Part shown: positions 36,130-49,036 of the stretch, piece after piece
Layout: each line of letters starts with the position of its first letter
Numbering within the stretch: the stretch's first letter is position 1
Assembly: GCA_016748015.1 (NCBI GenBank)
Contig: JAAOMT010000295.1
Span: forward strand, 564,604 to 628,603
Origin: Geosiphon pyriformis
Taxonomy: Eukaryota; Glomeromycota; Glomeromycetes; Archaeosporales; Geosiphonaceae
Reading direction: 5' to 3'
DNA length: 64,000 bases
Notes under the pieces: model-generated
What the model was told of the DNA's origin: nothing
Database searches by the model: none
Seen by the model: the letters and a program-made list of their open reading frames with translations, nothing else
Program-made: the position numbers and the translations under genes

Positions 36130-36523
36130 CTGGTATATTTATTCTACCTATTAATTCAAAACTCTATATCTCTTTAGCCGTAATCCCTAATTCTTCTCTG
36201 TTTCCTATTGACACTAACTGAGCTATTTTCACCAGAGGTAGGAATATTGCCTGTGCTATTTTTTTATTTGGCTCTATGATATAGGCCTTTTCAAAGTTAT
36301 TCTGTAGTATTACAATGATGTTTTCTACATATCTTATATCAATTATTTCTTTTTTGATGTTGATTCCCTTTTTTGCTAAACTGCTCTTAGATGCTAATTG
36401 AACCATTGTTGTTGCTAAAATTTCCAGTGCTATTTTCAGATTAATGCAAATATGCAAATGTGGTTCCAATTTGATGGCATATTGTCCTGGATATCTCAGA
36501 TTAAACCTTATATCAATATCATG
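36130..36523 (-). other. dUTPase-like domain in C pol (decayed)
   Basis: Motifs IDIRFNLRYPG, ASKSSLAKKGI, KKEIIDIRY, NKKIAQAIFL and a remnant of motif 5 near 36155. Compared with B the changes are R-to-K, G-to-K/E and D-to-N, all transition outcomes. Asp in motif 1 is Asn. Confidence 0.8.
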
Positions 36524-37156
36524 TATGCATTCTGGCATAATACCTTTATTATTATTGCTGAACCATTTTAGTTCCTGCTCCTTGAAGAGATCAGAAAGTG
36601 TGATGTATTGTTTAGAGTTTGAATCTGAGTTCCAATCATTGTATTTTTTGTTGTCATTTTGAGCAGAGCTGGAACTATTGTTTTTGTTATCATTGTCATC
36701 AGAGTTTGAATTGGAATTGAAAATTGATTCCAATTTTGATGTACAGCTGCTGATTGGTTTGTCTTCCTCTGGAATCATGTAGATTATGTGTGGTGATAGA
36801 TTGTAAATAAGATCATACTCATTACAATATTGAAAGTCACATGAAATTAAACAGTAATTACATAGTTGGGTGTTGATTTTTTTCAGGCATTGTTTTTGTT
36901 CTTCTCAAGTGGGTGTTAATTCTTGGTAGTGTTTGTAGAATTGCTTCAGATCCAGGAGATTTATGACTGGTTTTGGGTTCCAATCAAGTTTTATGAGTTC
37001 TGGAGAGTTATTTTTCATTATTCTGATTTCCTCTGATAATGTGCCTTCGATTTTGGCAAGTGCTATTTGCCATATTTTGTCATTATTATATGGACAACTG
37101 TCCAGATGTTTTATTGCTCTTCTTCAAGCAGTTTCTATTGGTGTTCTTTTTCTTAC

Positions 37157-37450
37157 TTAGTTATTTATTAGGATTGTGTACTGACATAATTTGTCGCATG
37201 TTTCTCCTCTCCCAAGAATGTCATTCCACATTTCTTTGTTGTGAAGAGTTTCATCACAAGCCAAGCAGAGTTCTTTGTTCCATTTTTTTTGTTTTTTTGG
37301 TTGTCTAAACCATTTAATGTTGTATGGGCAGCAATAGAATTTAGTTGTTATCTGCCATTTTTCATCATCACCACAGCATGTGCCTATTGTGGACAACTTC
37401 TTGTCATAGTTGATGCATACTAGTTTTGGTTAGCAATAGTTAGATGGTAG
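37157..37450 (-). other. Cys-rich segment in C
   Basis: Shows CCGDDEKWQ, FYCCPYN, LCLACDETL and CDKLCQYTIL, in the same order as B. Several expected cysteines are gone or out of frame. Confidence 0.55.
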
Positions 37451-40400
37451 TAGTATGGTATAGGTATAAGGAATATAAGTAGTAGTGATGGTTGATATTG
37501 GCTCTTTTTTTTTCCCTTTTCCTTTTCCTTTGGTATTTTTTTCTCATTTTCAAGTTGATGGTTTATCCAGATTATTGTCAGTTCCTCAGGCTTGGTCAAC
37601 ATTCTAAATAAGTTCTTCTTTTTGTTTTTCTTTTCTGTTGTCATCCCAGAAAGGTATTAGTGGTAACTTATTGTGATCATTTTCAGCCCATAATACTTGA
37701 TAGGCTTCCCAGATCAGTTTCTTCTTTTCTTTTTCAAACTTGATAAATGGTGCTGACATATTGGTGGTCTTGAAATGACCATACATAGCTAGTATGTATA
37801 TGTGTTGACTGTTCTGGCTAAGTTGAAACTTCTGTGTGTTTCAATTAAGTGTCACATTGGTTTTGGACAGCCAATTGTTACCAATGAATGCTTAGTATTG
37901 AGTGGCTTCTATGACTAATACCTTGATTGGCACAATAATGCCATTGACTTTTATAAGGAAGTCATCAATTTCACCAATTGGAGTTTTGGTTGCTTCATTA
38001 GCAATAATGATTTGTGTACTAGCAACTCAATCAACTCAGTGACCTAATTGGTCTATGAGTTGTCTTATGATAATGCTGCCAGCTGATCTATTGTCTAGGA
38101 TCAGTTTGATGAAGTGGCCATCAACTTTGGCATCAGTGTACATTGCAGTAATAAGTTTTTCTTTGAGGGTGGCTTCACTGAATAGTGGCATTTTAACTGG
38201 TTCTTTGAGTTCAAAAGGGAAAATAATAGTAAATGATTCATCCTCAGTAATGGTTGCTGATGGGATATTGTTGGTAAGTGGCTGTTTTTGTTTGGTTTCC
38301 AAGTTGTGGGATGTGGCATCTTTTAAAGTTACTAGGAGACTTAAATAGTTTTAGGAACTTGGATTTTGGGTGTACCCAGTTTCTGAACTCTACTGACATA
38401 ATCCTAATGGCTGGTTTGAGAAGCTGAGAATTAGTTGGTGAACAACCATTGCTAATTGCCAGTTTTAAGTAATCCTTGATCTAGAATTTCCTAATGTCAT
38501 CTGAGCTGGCAGTGTTGAAATTGGTTGGGGTTGATATATTACTTGAGGCTGTGACTGATAGATAGGTTGGGGCTGTAGTTGATAAATTACTGGTGTTGTC
38601 AGTTAATAAACTGGTGGTTAATAGATTGGCTGTTGCATTATAGATAAGTAATTTAGTTGATATAGTTTTGGGTTTGATTAATAATTTGGAGTTGAAAATC
38701 TGTAATCAGAGTTTTGATATTAATTTCTTGATCATTGGTTATTTAATCTTAACCTATAGTTAATTCTCAAATGTCTTTGTTTACCACAGTAGTAGCAAAC
38801 ATGCATTTCTTGCTGCCATTGTTAATTGGTTGAGGATGATAGATGCGACTGATTCTGGAAACAATTTACATTTTTTTGATTATTGTGTTGTTGTGGAAGT
38901 TAATAAATTGTTTGATTGTTAACTAAGTATCTTTCTAATTTTTTGTCAATGGAATTACTGAATTGTTTTAACTTAGAATCCAATTCAGATAATCTATTTA
39001 TTACTAGATTGACAGCTTGAGTGTGGTTAGCTTTGAGTTTAGTGAATTCAAAATCCCATGCATTGGTAACTGTGTTTTGGAGAGTTTGTGAGTGCATTGA
39101 GCATACATGTTGGAGGATACTACTGCACAGTCTATGAATGAACTGGTTTAGAATCTGTGGTGCTGTAAAATAGTCAGCTTGAATTGCATGAATTTGGCAC
39201 AAGTTCTTGTGAAAACATCCCAAGTAAATAGTAACTGCTTTAGTTTCTTCTTGTTTAATTGTGGTAAAGGTGTTAACTAGGTGATTAATACTGTTATTAT
39301 TACTGAAATATCCCAAGAATGCAATTTTAAATTCCTAGAATGTTTGAGGTTTAGTGGCTAAACTTTGATACCACAAGTTGGTGGTATCTTGTAAGAAATA
39401 GAAGATGGTTTGGAATGCTTTGGTGTTATTCCATCCATTGGCTGTGATGGCTTTTTCCATATTGTTTAGCCACACTTGTGTGTTATTCTTTTTGCCTGTG
39501 AATTTCTCAAGTTTTGCTATTGGGGTGTAGACTATTGGATCCATATTTGGTTGTTGTAGTAATTAAAAAAATAGTCATTGAAGTGGTATTGGCAGCTGTT
39601 GAAGTTGTTCAGCAATTGGATCAATTGGTTGTTAATTAATGATGATTTCTGGAAATAAGTTTTCCTGATTAATTAACTTGAGGTTCAGATTATTTGGAGT
39701 TTGCTGGGTTTGAATATTCAGGGTTTCAATTTCTGGATTTTCTGTGATTGGATTTTGATAATTAAATTCTTGATTTTCTTCTTTTTTTTCTTCTGATGCC
39801 ATTATCTCCCAGAAACTTGCATTTTCAAAATCTGGTTGAGGTGGCAGTAATCGGAATTCTGATGGCATTGGTGATCATGATTTAAATCCTTCAAAGTAAT
39901 TGTTTTTTTTTGTTTACTTTGAAATGGGAGTCATCCAAATATTGATGTCATGTTTGATGTGGACACATTTGTTAAGGAGATATTAATAGTACTTTCTGGT
40001 GTATAATAGTATGATGGATTGGTTGATGATTTAACTTTGGTTTTCTTCCAAGTGAGTGGTTGTATCTGTTTTGGTGTTACTGCTGGTGTTTACAATCTTT
40101 TTTTGCCTTTGTCTGCATAGATAATAGGAAATTGTTGTTGGGTGTACCTTTTAATAGTTTGATTGATTTCCCTAATGATTGATGTAAAACTGTAGTTTTT
40201 TGGTAAGCTAGTATGTTGAAACAATTCTGTATAGAAATTTTTTCTTGCAGATTCAATGTTAACTGTTTCTCTTAAGTAGTCTGTGATTTTATTATTGACA
40301 TAAAAATTAAAGGCTGATTCTGCTGGGAAATGGTTATTGTTCAATCCTAATTGTTGGCTGTATTGTTGAAACAAAGATTTGGTGAATCCTAAATGGTTTG

Positions 40401-40468
40401 CTCCTATGATTTCTGATTCTGCCACTTTTGGATAATTGTTGTTGGTACCAGTTTTCTGTAAGATTATA

Positions 40469-40485
40469 CCTCACAGGAAGCACCA
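40469..40485 (-). other. C primer binding site
   Basis: The minus strand reads TGGTGCTTCCTGTGAGG two bases after the LTR, one transition from B. Confidence 0.72.
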
Positions 40486-40487
40486 AA

Positions 40488-41272
40488 TATTACAGATGAT
40501 TATTTGGAGTCTCAAATCAAATAACAAATCTGTAACTTGGTGCTTGATTAATATTTTGGCATTGGTATCTGAAGGTTTTGTTGATTTAAAGGTTTTGTTG
40601 TAGAGATCTTGATATAATAGACAAAGATTTAATTGTTGTTTCAGTAGTCTCCCAGAATTGCAATTCTGTCAAATTTTTTTCTCAGCATAGTGGCCAGTAA
40701 TCCTCCTGATAAGCTATTTTCAAATCTATAAGTGTTCTACTCTTGTTTTACAGGTTTTTTACCAGTTTCTATGATGTCTGTATTCCAGTACTTAATCCTT
40801 TAATTAATTAGTAAATAACAATAAAAAAAAGAAATAAAAGAAATAAAAAATAAAAAATAAGTTAAGGCAATAATGGTTAGTATTTTGTTAATAGCTATGA
40901 TCAAGAACTATTGTTCCAGTGTGGTTAAGTATTAATTACTATCAACATAAAGTGTTGATAGTAGAGAGTGAATTTAAGATAGAAAATAATAATTTTATTG
41001 ATATTTGTGAATTGGAAGGTCACTTAAATTAAATCTAAACTGAAAGATTTGTTTTTTCTACTTCTAATGTTACCAATATATATACATAATTGAGATTCCT
41101 CAATTTTTCAATTCTTCACATCAGAAATCCTGGGATTCTTTGTATGAGAATCCTGAAATTCTTGGAATTCTGCAATTCTGTTGAGAGAAATCCTGGAATT
41201 TCACATTTACTACAGCTACTTCTGATTGGCTAATTTATATGCTAATATACTTCTTATATTCTATGAGTAACA
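40488..41272 (-). repeat. C 5' LTR (785 bp)
   Basis: Partner of 13493-14339. Starts TATTACAG (G-to-A at the second base) and ends GAGTAACA. It is shorter mainly through loss of about one GAATTC-array unit near 41120-41150 and of A/G-run length. Confidence 0.94.
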
Positions 41273-42791
41273 CCAGATTTTGGATCAGTTTATAACAGGA
41301 TTAAAAGACAAGTTAATCAAAAAAGTTCACCCATATGTGCCAGAAGACTTAACAACAGCCATTAGACATGCAAAGAATTATGAAATGGCAATAAAAGAAG
41401 CAAATTATACCAAACTTGTAAATCTTGCTATTGGAGAAACCAGTTTAGCAGCTGAAAAAAAAATAGACCAATTCACAAAAAAAGTTGAAAACTATTTTAC
41501 TAACCAATAACAGCAACAACAGACACAAAGATATCAACCACCACAATGATAAAACCAAACCAACTACTCATCATTATCAAACAGTCAAAACCAAAGTTTT
41601 CATTATTGTGGAATTCTAGAATATTGGAAACAAGATTGCAGAAAGCTACAAAGAGACCAACAAAACAGGAGTAATTAGTGTTACTCTTTAACACAGCAAT
41701 CTCATTACCAGTCTTTACTACCAGTCTACTATTTCTCAAGACCTCAATAACAAAACAATTACTATTAATCTGCCCCACAGCAGCAATATCAACAATCTCT
41801 ACTAATCCAACAGTATTAACAACCACCTACACAATAATACCAAGTACCTGCTTAAAGATTGGTTTAACAAAACCAATTTACACCTCAAAATCAATTCCAA
41901 AATAACAACAACAGAATCAATCCAAACAACTAGTTGGTTTCTCGAAATTCTGGTCAACAAAGATCCAATCACTACCACACTCAACCCAGTTATCTTACAA
42001 TGCCTGAAAAATTGGATTTTCAACAAACTGCACTTTTTGAAAATAAAGTTGCAGGACTACAATCAAATCCTTCCAACAATACTATTCTATCAGCTCAAAT
42101 TGCCCAAAATGCCAACCTTTCAGATATATTCCCATTCGGATTTGAAGCAAATGAATTACCATTCTTGCTTAGCAATGCAGCAGTCAATGAACAAAAAGCA
42201 ATTACAGTAATATATATTAAAGCAAAAGTTAAAGGAAAACCCATTCAGTTAATTTTAGACAGTAGATCAGTTAGAAGTATTATCATCTACCAACTAATAC
42301 AACAGCTTGGAAGAAATGTTAACAGACCAGCTCAAACTGTCATTGTTATAGCTAATGGCATGAAAAAGACTCCAGTAAGAAAAATTGATAACTTTCTATT
42401 CATTATTGACAGAATTACCATTCCAGTCAAAGTTCTGATCATGGATGTACCACAATACCAAGCTCTGGTCGGAAATAATTGGCTTTTCAAGACCAATGCA
42501 AACTTAGATTGAAAAACTCAGGAATTAAAGATTTCATACCAAAAACAATACACCAAAGTATCTGCCATCTGTGGTACTTTCAATAAAAAATCTAAGAAAG
42601 TCCCAGTATTCAAATTTGAAGAAGAAAAAGAACTACCAGTTACTAAAACCTTTATGGCTCTTGAATCAACATCTAATTTGGACTGAAGAAACAGAACAAG
42701 AAATTTTTGAGGAGACCAGAAGATAAAATGTTATTTAATACTCTACACCAAAACTAAAGAAACAACCACCCTATATTCCACTCAAATGCAG

Positions 42792-43110
42792 AGATTGTAA
42801 AAAAAAACTTTTATCAATGAGAACATGTATTTTTTCAGAAAAAGAATATGAAACTTGCACCTGTTATTACTGTAAAGCATGCCATAGAGAACGATTTGGA
42901 TATCCCAAAAGAAGTGGAAAATGGAACAACACTTCTTGTTTCACATGTAGAAATATGCTACTAGAAGAATGCAACTGGATTGATGTTGCAATAAGAGAAG
43001 GAGTATGTGATCAAACCTGCCAATATGCTCTATCAATCTTGGAAAAAGTTAGAAAAGGAACATTATTTAATGCAGCATACAATAGCACTTTTAACAAACT
43101 CTATTACTAT
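42792..43110 (+). other. Cys-rich segment in D (best preserved)
   Basis: Uninterrupted here: CRDCKKKL, CTCYYCKACHRE, RFGYPKRSGKWNN, CFTCRNML and CDQTCQYAL. It has at least five Cys pairs plus a CxxCH, suggesting zinc binding. It follows the retropepsin and precedes the dUTPase. I cannot name the domain. Confidence 0.65.
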
Positions 43111-43557
43111 TCTTATGATGCTGAAATGATCTTTAATCTAGCAATGGCTTTAATTAATGGAGCCACACAAAAAGATGTCTGTTAAATGAAAGAAGCTGAG
43201 TACATTGAATATACAATGAAATTAGTTGGATTCAACTATGAAGATGAAGTAGAAACATACTATCAAATCACAAGTCACATATATTCAACCCAAGAAGCTC
43301 AAATTCAATGATTAGAGCAAATGAACATTCAATTGTGTGAAAAATACATCATGCCTTGTAATAACAAATGGTGTCCAAAATGCTATGCTTTTAGCATCCC
43401 CTTACTCAGTGAAAATAACCAAGAAGAAATCGAATTTGGAGAACATAAGCCAGAAGAAAAAAAAACAACAATTCCAATCTATCTTACTGAAAACCAGTCT
43501 GCTGTACAACTCAAATACTTTGACAACAATGGAAAAAGAATAAAACCAAAAAAAGCC

Positions 43558-43938
43558 CACGAAATTAATGCAGAATATGATCTAAGATATCCTGGCAAAG
43601 ATACTTTAATTCTCCAACCAAAATTCTTAACCAAAATCAACCTTAGAATTGCTCTTAAAATACTACTAGGAGCAATGGTACAAATTGCTTCCCAATCATT
43701 ATTGGCAAGCAAAGGAATCAATATTAGAGAAGAAGTCATAGATGTAAAATATATTGGAAACATTACTATTATGTTACAGAATGAAACAGACAAACCATTT
43801 AGAATTGAACATGCTGAAAAAATTGCCCAAGCAATTTATCTACTCTTAATCAAAATTTTGGGTTTACAATCAATTAACAACAGAGAACAGTTGGGAAAAA
43901 GTAAAAGAAGAATGCAAGGTTTTGGTTCAATTAGATGA
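43558..43938 (+). other. dUTPase-like domain in D pol
   Basis: Motif 1 reads AEYDLRYPG, motif 2 ASQSLLASKGI, motif 3 REEVIDVKYIGNI, motif 4 AEKIAQAIYL and motif 5 RRMQGFGSIR. Order and spacing fit the trimeric dUTPase family. The G-to-E and R-to-Q type changes at the usual GRSS and GGVID positions suggest an inactive copy. The frame is open over the whole domain. Confidence 0.82.
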
Positions 43939-46900
43939 TTTACAGTTTCAGTAAATATAGCTCTTGATGCACAGAATAAATCTTACCAGATTTTTCAACT
44001 TCCTCAACCAATTACTATTTTATTTTTTGGAGAACATCACGAAATTTACACTTGCTCAAAACCCACTACTACCCAACAAATCTTTGAATCCAATGAACAA
44101 ATCTGTTTAAAACATGAAATCTCAATTCCAAATGTTTATATTCCCAAAGGAATGAAAAAATTTCAAGTTACATTCTATAACCCCAACAATTACTCTATTG
44201 TCTTATTGAACAAATTAAAGATTGGAATCATACACAGCAGTATCTTCCAAGATGAAAACCCTCAAATTGTCTTTAATTTCATCGAAATTATAAGACATAC
44301 ACTACTTCCAAATTCAAATATTATCTCTACTACTAAAAACTACCACCTTTTGAAAGAAAAACTCTCTTAAATTAACATGGGTCCCTTAGAATTTCAACAA
44401 CAAAGACAATTGAAACAGCTAATAAATTTGCTGACATATTTGCAAAAAACAACAATGATCTTGGAAAAACTGATATTGTTCAACATCAGATTCACACAGA
44501 AGATGCTCTACCAAAATGTTAACAAACTTATCAAGTGCCACCTGCCAGACCAATTTATTAGAGAATAAGTTCAAAGAATGCTCAATAATGGATTGATTCA
44601 ACCATCAAGAAGTTTTTGGGCCTCACCAATAGTTCTTGTTAAAAAAAAAACGGAAAAATCAGATTCTGTGTAAATTATTGTCAGCTTAACAGTGTGACAA
44701 TTGGAAATGTCTATTCTCTGCCAAAAATTGATGACATGCTAGATGCTCTGGGAAAAACCAAGTTCTTCTTAACTTTAAACTTAAAAAGTGGATACTGGCA
44801 AGTTGAAATGGACCCAAAAGATCGACCCAAAACAGCATTTACCATTCAAAGAGGAAACTATAAGTTCAATGTTATGCCTTTTGAACTCTGCAATACACCA
44901 GCAACATTCTAGTGACTCATAAATGTTGTATATAAAGGACTTTTATGGCAGTTAGTAGTTGTCTATCTTAATGACACTGATGTGTACTCATCAAACTTTG
45001 AAGCTAATCTCAGTCACCTGCAAGAAATTTTTCAATAATTACAGAAAGCAGGATTAAAGTTAAACATTGAGAAATGTTACTTTAGAAAAACAAACCTAAT
45101 CTTTCTTGGATACATTGTTAGCAAATATGGGTTCAAACCAAACCCTGAAACAATTAGTGCTGTCAAAAACTTTTAAACACCCAAAAATACCACAGAGCTA
45201 TGAAGATTTGTAAGATTAGCCTTATACTATCAGAAATTCATCAAAAAATTCTCAAAAATTGCCAAACCACTTAATTATCTCACCAACAAAAATGTGCCAT
45301 ACAAATGGACTAAAAAACAACAGAGAGCTTTTGAAACTCTCAAAACAAAATTAACAACAGCTCCAGTTTTTGCTTATTCAGATTTCAACACAGTTTCAAC
45401 TAGTCACTGATGCTTTACACATAGTATTTGGTGCCATTCTATTACAATTAGATAAAAATAGCCAGAAGCAAGTTATTGTCTATGCTAGTAGAACACTTAA
45501 ACCAACAGAACTTAAATACAGCTCAACTAAATTAGAAGCTGCTACAGCCATTTGGGCTATTAAACATTTTCAACAATATCTAAAGAATGAAAAAGAATTT
45601 AACATCATAACTGACAATATTGGTCTCAAATGGCTTAACAAAAAAAAAACTGAACAAAGTGTCAAACAATCTCAATAGAATGACTTTCTAGCAAATTACA
45701 AATATATTGTACACCACAAACCAGGAAAACTACACACTAATGTTGATAGTCTTTCAAGAATGAGACAAAATTAACACCAACAACAAATCCACTACAACTT
45801 ACCAACTTACCAACAAAATAATCAAACAACAATAGATCTCAGAAATTACAACAATATTAAAAACTATTTGGAGACTTTTATCATGCCAAAAAATTGGTTT
45901 CCAAGTAAAAAACATTGATTACAGCACCAATTCAAACAATATTTCATATATTATAACAAAATCTATTACAAAAATTGCAGAAACTCAAATCAACTACTCA
46001 GATTAATACAGGAAAATAAAAAAGAAACAATTTTATACAACATGCATACAGATCCTTCTTCAGCACACTTGGAAAGAGATGGAACAATTCAAAAAACTCT
46101 TGAACATTACTTTTGGTCTTACATGCAAAAAAACATTCAACAATATGTAGAATTTTGTGATAGCTGTCAAAGAAAAAAAGGAACTCATTCCACAGAATCT
46201 TTAAATCTAATCAAAGTTGGACAATCTTTTGACAGAGTTGAAATTGATTTAATCGGACCATTACCTATTACAACCCAAGGAAATCATTATATTGCAGTTG
46301 CAGTAGATTATCTCACCAAATGGCCTGAAGCTAAAGTCATCCAAAGAGTAGATGCAAAATCAATAGCAAATTTCATTTATGAAGACATTATTTGTAGACA
46401 TGGATGCCCAATTGAACTTTTATCTGATCAAAGAACACATTTTGTGAACAACTTGATACAAAAAATTTGTGAATGATTTAATGTTAAAAGACTTCTATCA
46501 TCACCTTATTACCCTCAAACAAATAGATTTGTAGAATGTTTTAATAGAACATTGTGTAAATCTTTAGCCAAAGTCTCAACAGATTTTGAGCAGGAATGAG
46601 ATATTTTTATTCCATCAGTGTTACTAGCATACAGAACACTAAAACAAGATACTATGAAACACATATCATTTGATATTACTTATGGAAAGACAGCAACATT
46701 ACCAATTAATTTCACAGTGGAAACATACCCAGTACAACCAATCAATGAAAAAAACTTTCAAGAAACACTCCAAAGAAGAGTCTACACTCTTTTTAGTATA
46801 TTAGAAGGAAAAAAACACATAGCAGCCACCCATATTAAACATTCTCAAGCCCAACAAAAAAAAAACATGACAACAAACTGCCACCAGTTATCAACGAATT

Positions 46901-47376
46901 TAAAGTTGGAAATAAAGTTCTTTTACACAAAACTAAGACTGAAAAACAATGGAATGGAAAATTTGAACATAAATAAAATGAACTATTTTATATTCATGAA
47001 ATTTTAGGTAATAGATCATACAAATTAAGACTTGATGACAAAGTACTAGCAAAAGTTATACATAGAGATAAATTGAAACACTATTATTCCAGAAACAATT
47101 CTGAATCATTAATTCCACAAATTGGTACACACTCTCCTTTAATTAATCCTGAAGATATTTTCCGAAATTTAGAACCAATAATTATAATAAAACAACAACC
47201 AAACTTGAATACTTAATTTAACATATTTTTACAATAATCTTTTTAATATCACACAAAAACAGAAAACAAAAATAATAAATAATTATAAGAAACACCAAAC
47301 GGAAAAACAAATAAAAACCCTCACACCCAAAAAATAATTTTCTTTATTCTTTTTATTAGTTAGTCATTTTTTTATC

Positions 47377-48084
47377 ATGATTATTTCCCGAAATATCCAA
47401 CAAATATCCCAAAAATTAATGTTAGCCTTGAAAACACTTTCTGACTTATCCATAACAATTAATAAAAGTCAAATTAATTACATTCAGAAAAAAACCACAG
47501 TCCCAGTAGTAAACAATTCTCGAAATTATCACTCCTATAGAAGAAAAACAAGAAGCCACTCTGAAAATTAATTACCAGAACTTTTAAAGCAAGCACTAAA
47601 AGAAAACTTTTTATTTGCCTCTATTGACATTTCACCAAATGCCACAATTCAACAAAAACTTCTATTATTTTTTAATGAACAGAACAATGAACATACCCTT
47701 ATATATAGATATTTCCATATTGAAAAAACACTTTATAAACGAAAACTGAAACTTGAAACAACCAACATTACTTCTAAGACTATACAAAAACAAATTCACA
47801 ATGAATTCAAGACAGCAGCTGGACTAACAAACACTCACTACAAACTTAGAGCAGCATTTAGACTCTATGAGTTATTCAACACTTATGAAAACATTCTACA
47901 AAATCTAATACTTTATCCAATAAAGATTCAATATATTGGAAAGCTCACAGAACTGAAATTTCAACAATTTTCAGACCAAATCACTTCAATTATTTTGGAC
48001 CACTATTTTGATATTATGAATAGTACTTGAACTTCAACAGAGCTCAGTCTTGAAGAAAAGATTATATTACCAGTAGAATTTTAG
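47377..48084 (+). pseudogene. D ORF3 (235 codons, downstream of pol)
   Basis: ATG at 47377 (MIISRNIQQISQKL), 160 bp after the pol stop. The frame runs to TAG at 48082-48084, which lies inside the 3' LTR. It is interrupted by TAA at 47569-47571 and a TGA near 48028. It contains a LSITINKSQINYI stretch like the ITINQQTI of B and C, a basic region and a hydrophilic helical remainder. Apart from that motif it is diverged. Unknown function. Confidence 0.65.
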
Positions 48085-49036
48085 CCATTAATTAGCATGA
48101 AATTACCCTCATAATTCCTATTATTAATTAGCATACATTATTATTATTTCAATTATCACTTATTATTTAATCAAATTATCTAATATTATTACTTAATTAA
48201 TAATCTGATTTGTACCATAGAAATTAAGATGATCAAATTACACAATACCCTAAACCATTTAATATAGTTAAAATTCGTCGAAATTAATGAAAATTGGCCG
48301 AAATAATTAATAGTTCAGTGAAATAACTTGTAGTTTACCGAAATGTATTATTAGTTTACCAAAATTATAGCAAAGAGAAAAGGTCAAGTTCAAAGACTAG
48401 TACTATAACAAGTTGTATAAAAGAGGAGCTTCTCTCTTCAAGAAAATGTATTTTCTTATAGTATTTTATCATAATATTTTACTTTAGATATCTTAATTGA
48501 AACAAATCACCTTTTTACAAAATTAAATAAAAATTAAATATTCAAAAACCAAATCTTTTGATTATTACACTTGAAATTCCCTTAACACAAACTAACATTT
48601 TGAAATTGATTAGCTACCAATTTCAGTAATCTGTTAGTAACTTCAGGTCTGGATAGAAAATATTTCCCTTGATAAAATTCTATTTCTTTTACATTTTTTT
48701 ATTTTTTTATTTTTTTCTTATTATAATTATTAAAGTAGTTTACAGACAAAATTCTTGTAGAAGAGTTGACTTTTACAGCAAAGTAACTACACATTTTTAG
48801 TGAGCTTCTAGACAAGCAATTCCTGAGAAAGAGTTGATGTTTACTACAATGTAACTACATAAAGCAACTGGCATAAAATTGGTCATTCCACTTATAAGCC
48901 CAGCAGTTCAAATTATAAAAAATAATTTGAAGATAAATTCAGTTATTGGAGGTCCAACTACTTCTTGAGAACATGAATTCACAGCAAATTGACATTAACA
49001 ACATTCAAGAAAAAAAACCAAAAACCTCTGGTAACA
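48064..49036 (+). repeat. D 3' LTR (973 bp)
   Basis: Start TATTACCAG is inferred from a minus-strand solo LTR of the same family at 60480-61457 that begins at the homologous base and has a target duplication. It ends GGTAACA. It contains degenerate 20-21-bp repeats at 48270-48370, a TATAAAAG at 48416-48423 (probable promoter) and a T-rich tract at about 48660-48720. The last 420 bp match 11921-12340. Confidence 0.88.
48270..48370 (+). repeat. Degenerate 20-21-bp repeats in D LTR
   Basis: About five units, the last three reading AGTTCAGTGAAATAACTTGT and related AGTTTACCGAAATGTATTA forms. The array ends about 45 bp upstream of TATAAAAG. It is recognisable on the opposite strand in the solo LTR at about 61141-61260. 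Confidence 0.75.

Larger units (their letters stand above)
33501..40425 (-). pseudogene. C gag-pol, main part
   Basis: Read right to left from GTG 40425 (AESEIIGANHLGF). Gag runs to about 38700, with a zinc knuckle near 38765-38805 reading CYYCGKQRHLRINY, the last Cys changed to Tyr. The retropepsin is at about 38150-37880 with DSGSAG changed to DNRSAG. The Cys-rich segment is at about 37450-37157 and the dUTPase at about 36523-36130. RT lies at about 35740-34810 with YLDN near 35105-35120, RNase H at about 34780-34410 and the first part of the integrase at about 34100-33501, with the D, D and E residues retained (GIDLV, LLSDQ, VERFNR). Many stops and frame changes. It continues at 15643 beyond A. 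Confidence 0.93.
13493..41272 (-). mobile_element. Element C: gypsy element with dUTPase-like domain, hosting A
   Basis: Minus-strand element inserted into D's gag. Both LTRs are present (847 and 785 bp). The flanking 4-mers are TTAA (13489-13492) and CCAG (41273-41276), different at three positions, all transitions. They are accepted as a decayed target duplication because removing the element restores D's frame. Internal order on the minus strand: PBS, gag, protease, Cys-rich segment, dUTPase, RT, RNase H, integrase (split by A), ORF3, polypurine tract. Confidence 0.92.
41273..47216 (+). pseudogene. D gag (3' part) and pol
   Basis: Continues D gag after C: QILDQFITGLKDKL, then a Gln/Asn-rich tail. 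The zinc knuckle near 41598-41640 is missing its first Cys and has His changed to Tyr. The retropepsin at about 42200-42510 reads LILDSRS instead of DSG. Cys-rich segment 42792-43110; dUTPase 43558-43938. RT is at about 44540-45290 with YLND instead of YLDD near 44965, RNase H at 45400-45660 and integrase at about 46040-46680 with D, D and E retained (EIDLIGP, LLSDQR, VECFNR). The end is QPNLNT-stop at 47216. There are several single-base frame changes, but fewer stops than in F or G. Confidence 0.92.
11921..49036 (+). mobile_element. Element D: gypsy element hosting C
   Basis: Plus-strand element with a partial 5' LTR (11921-12340), PBS, gag interrupted by C, protease, Cys-rich and dUTPase-like segments, RT, RNase H, integrase, ORF3 and a full 3' LTR (48064-49036). 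On its right it abuts F's LTR at a point equivalent to 4366/4367, so it was inserted in F's 5' LTR. On its left, 553 bp of its own LTR are missing and E follows directly, which indicates a deletion. It is the most divergent member of the dUTPase-type family here. Confidence 0.88.
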
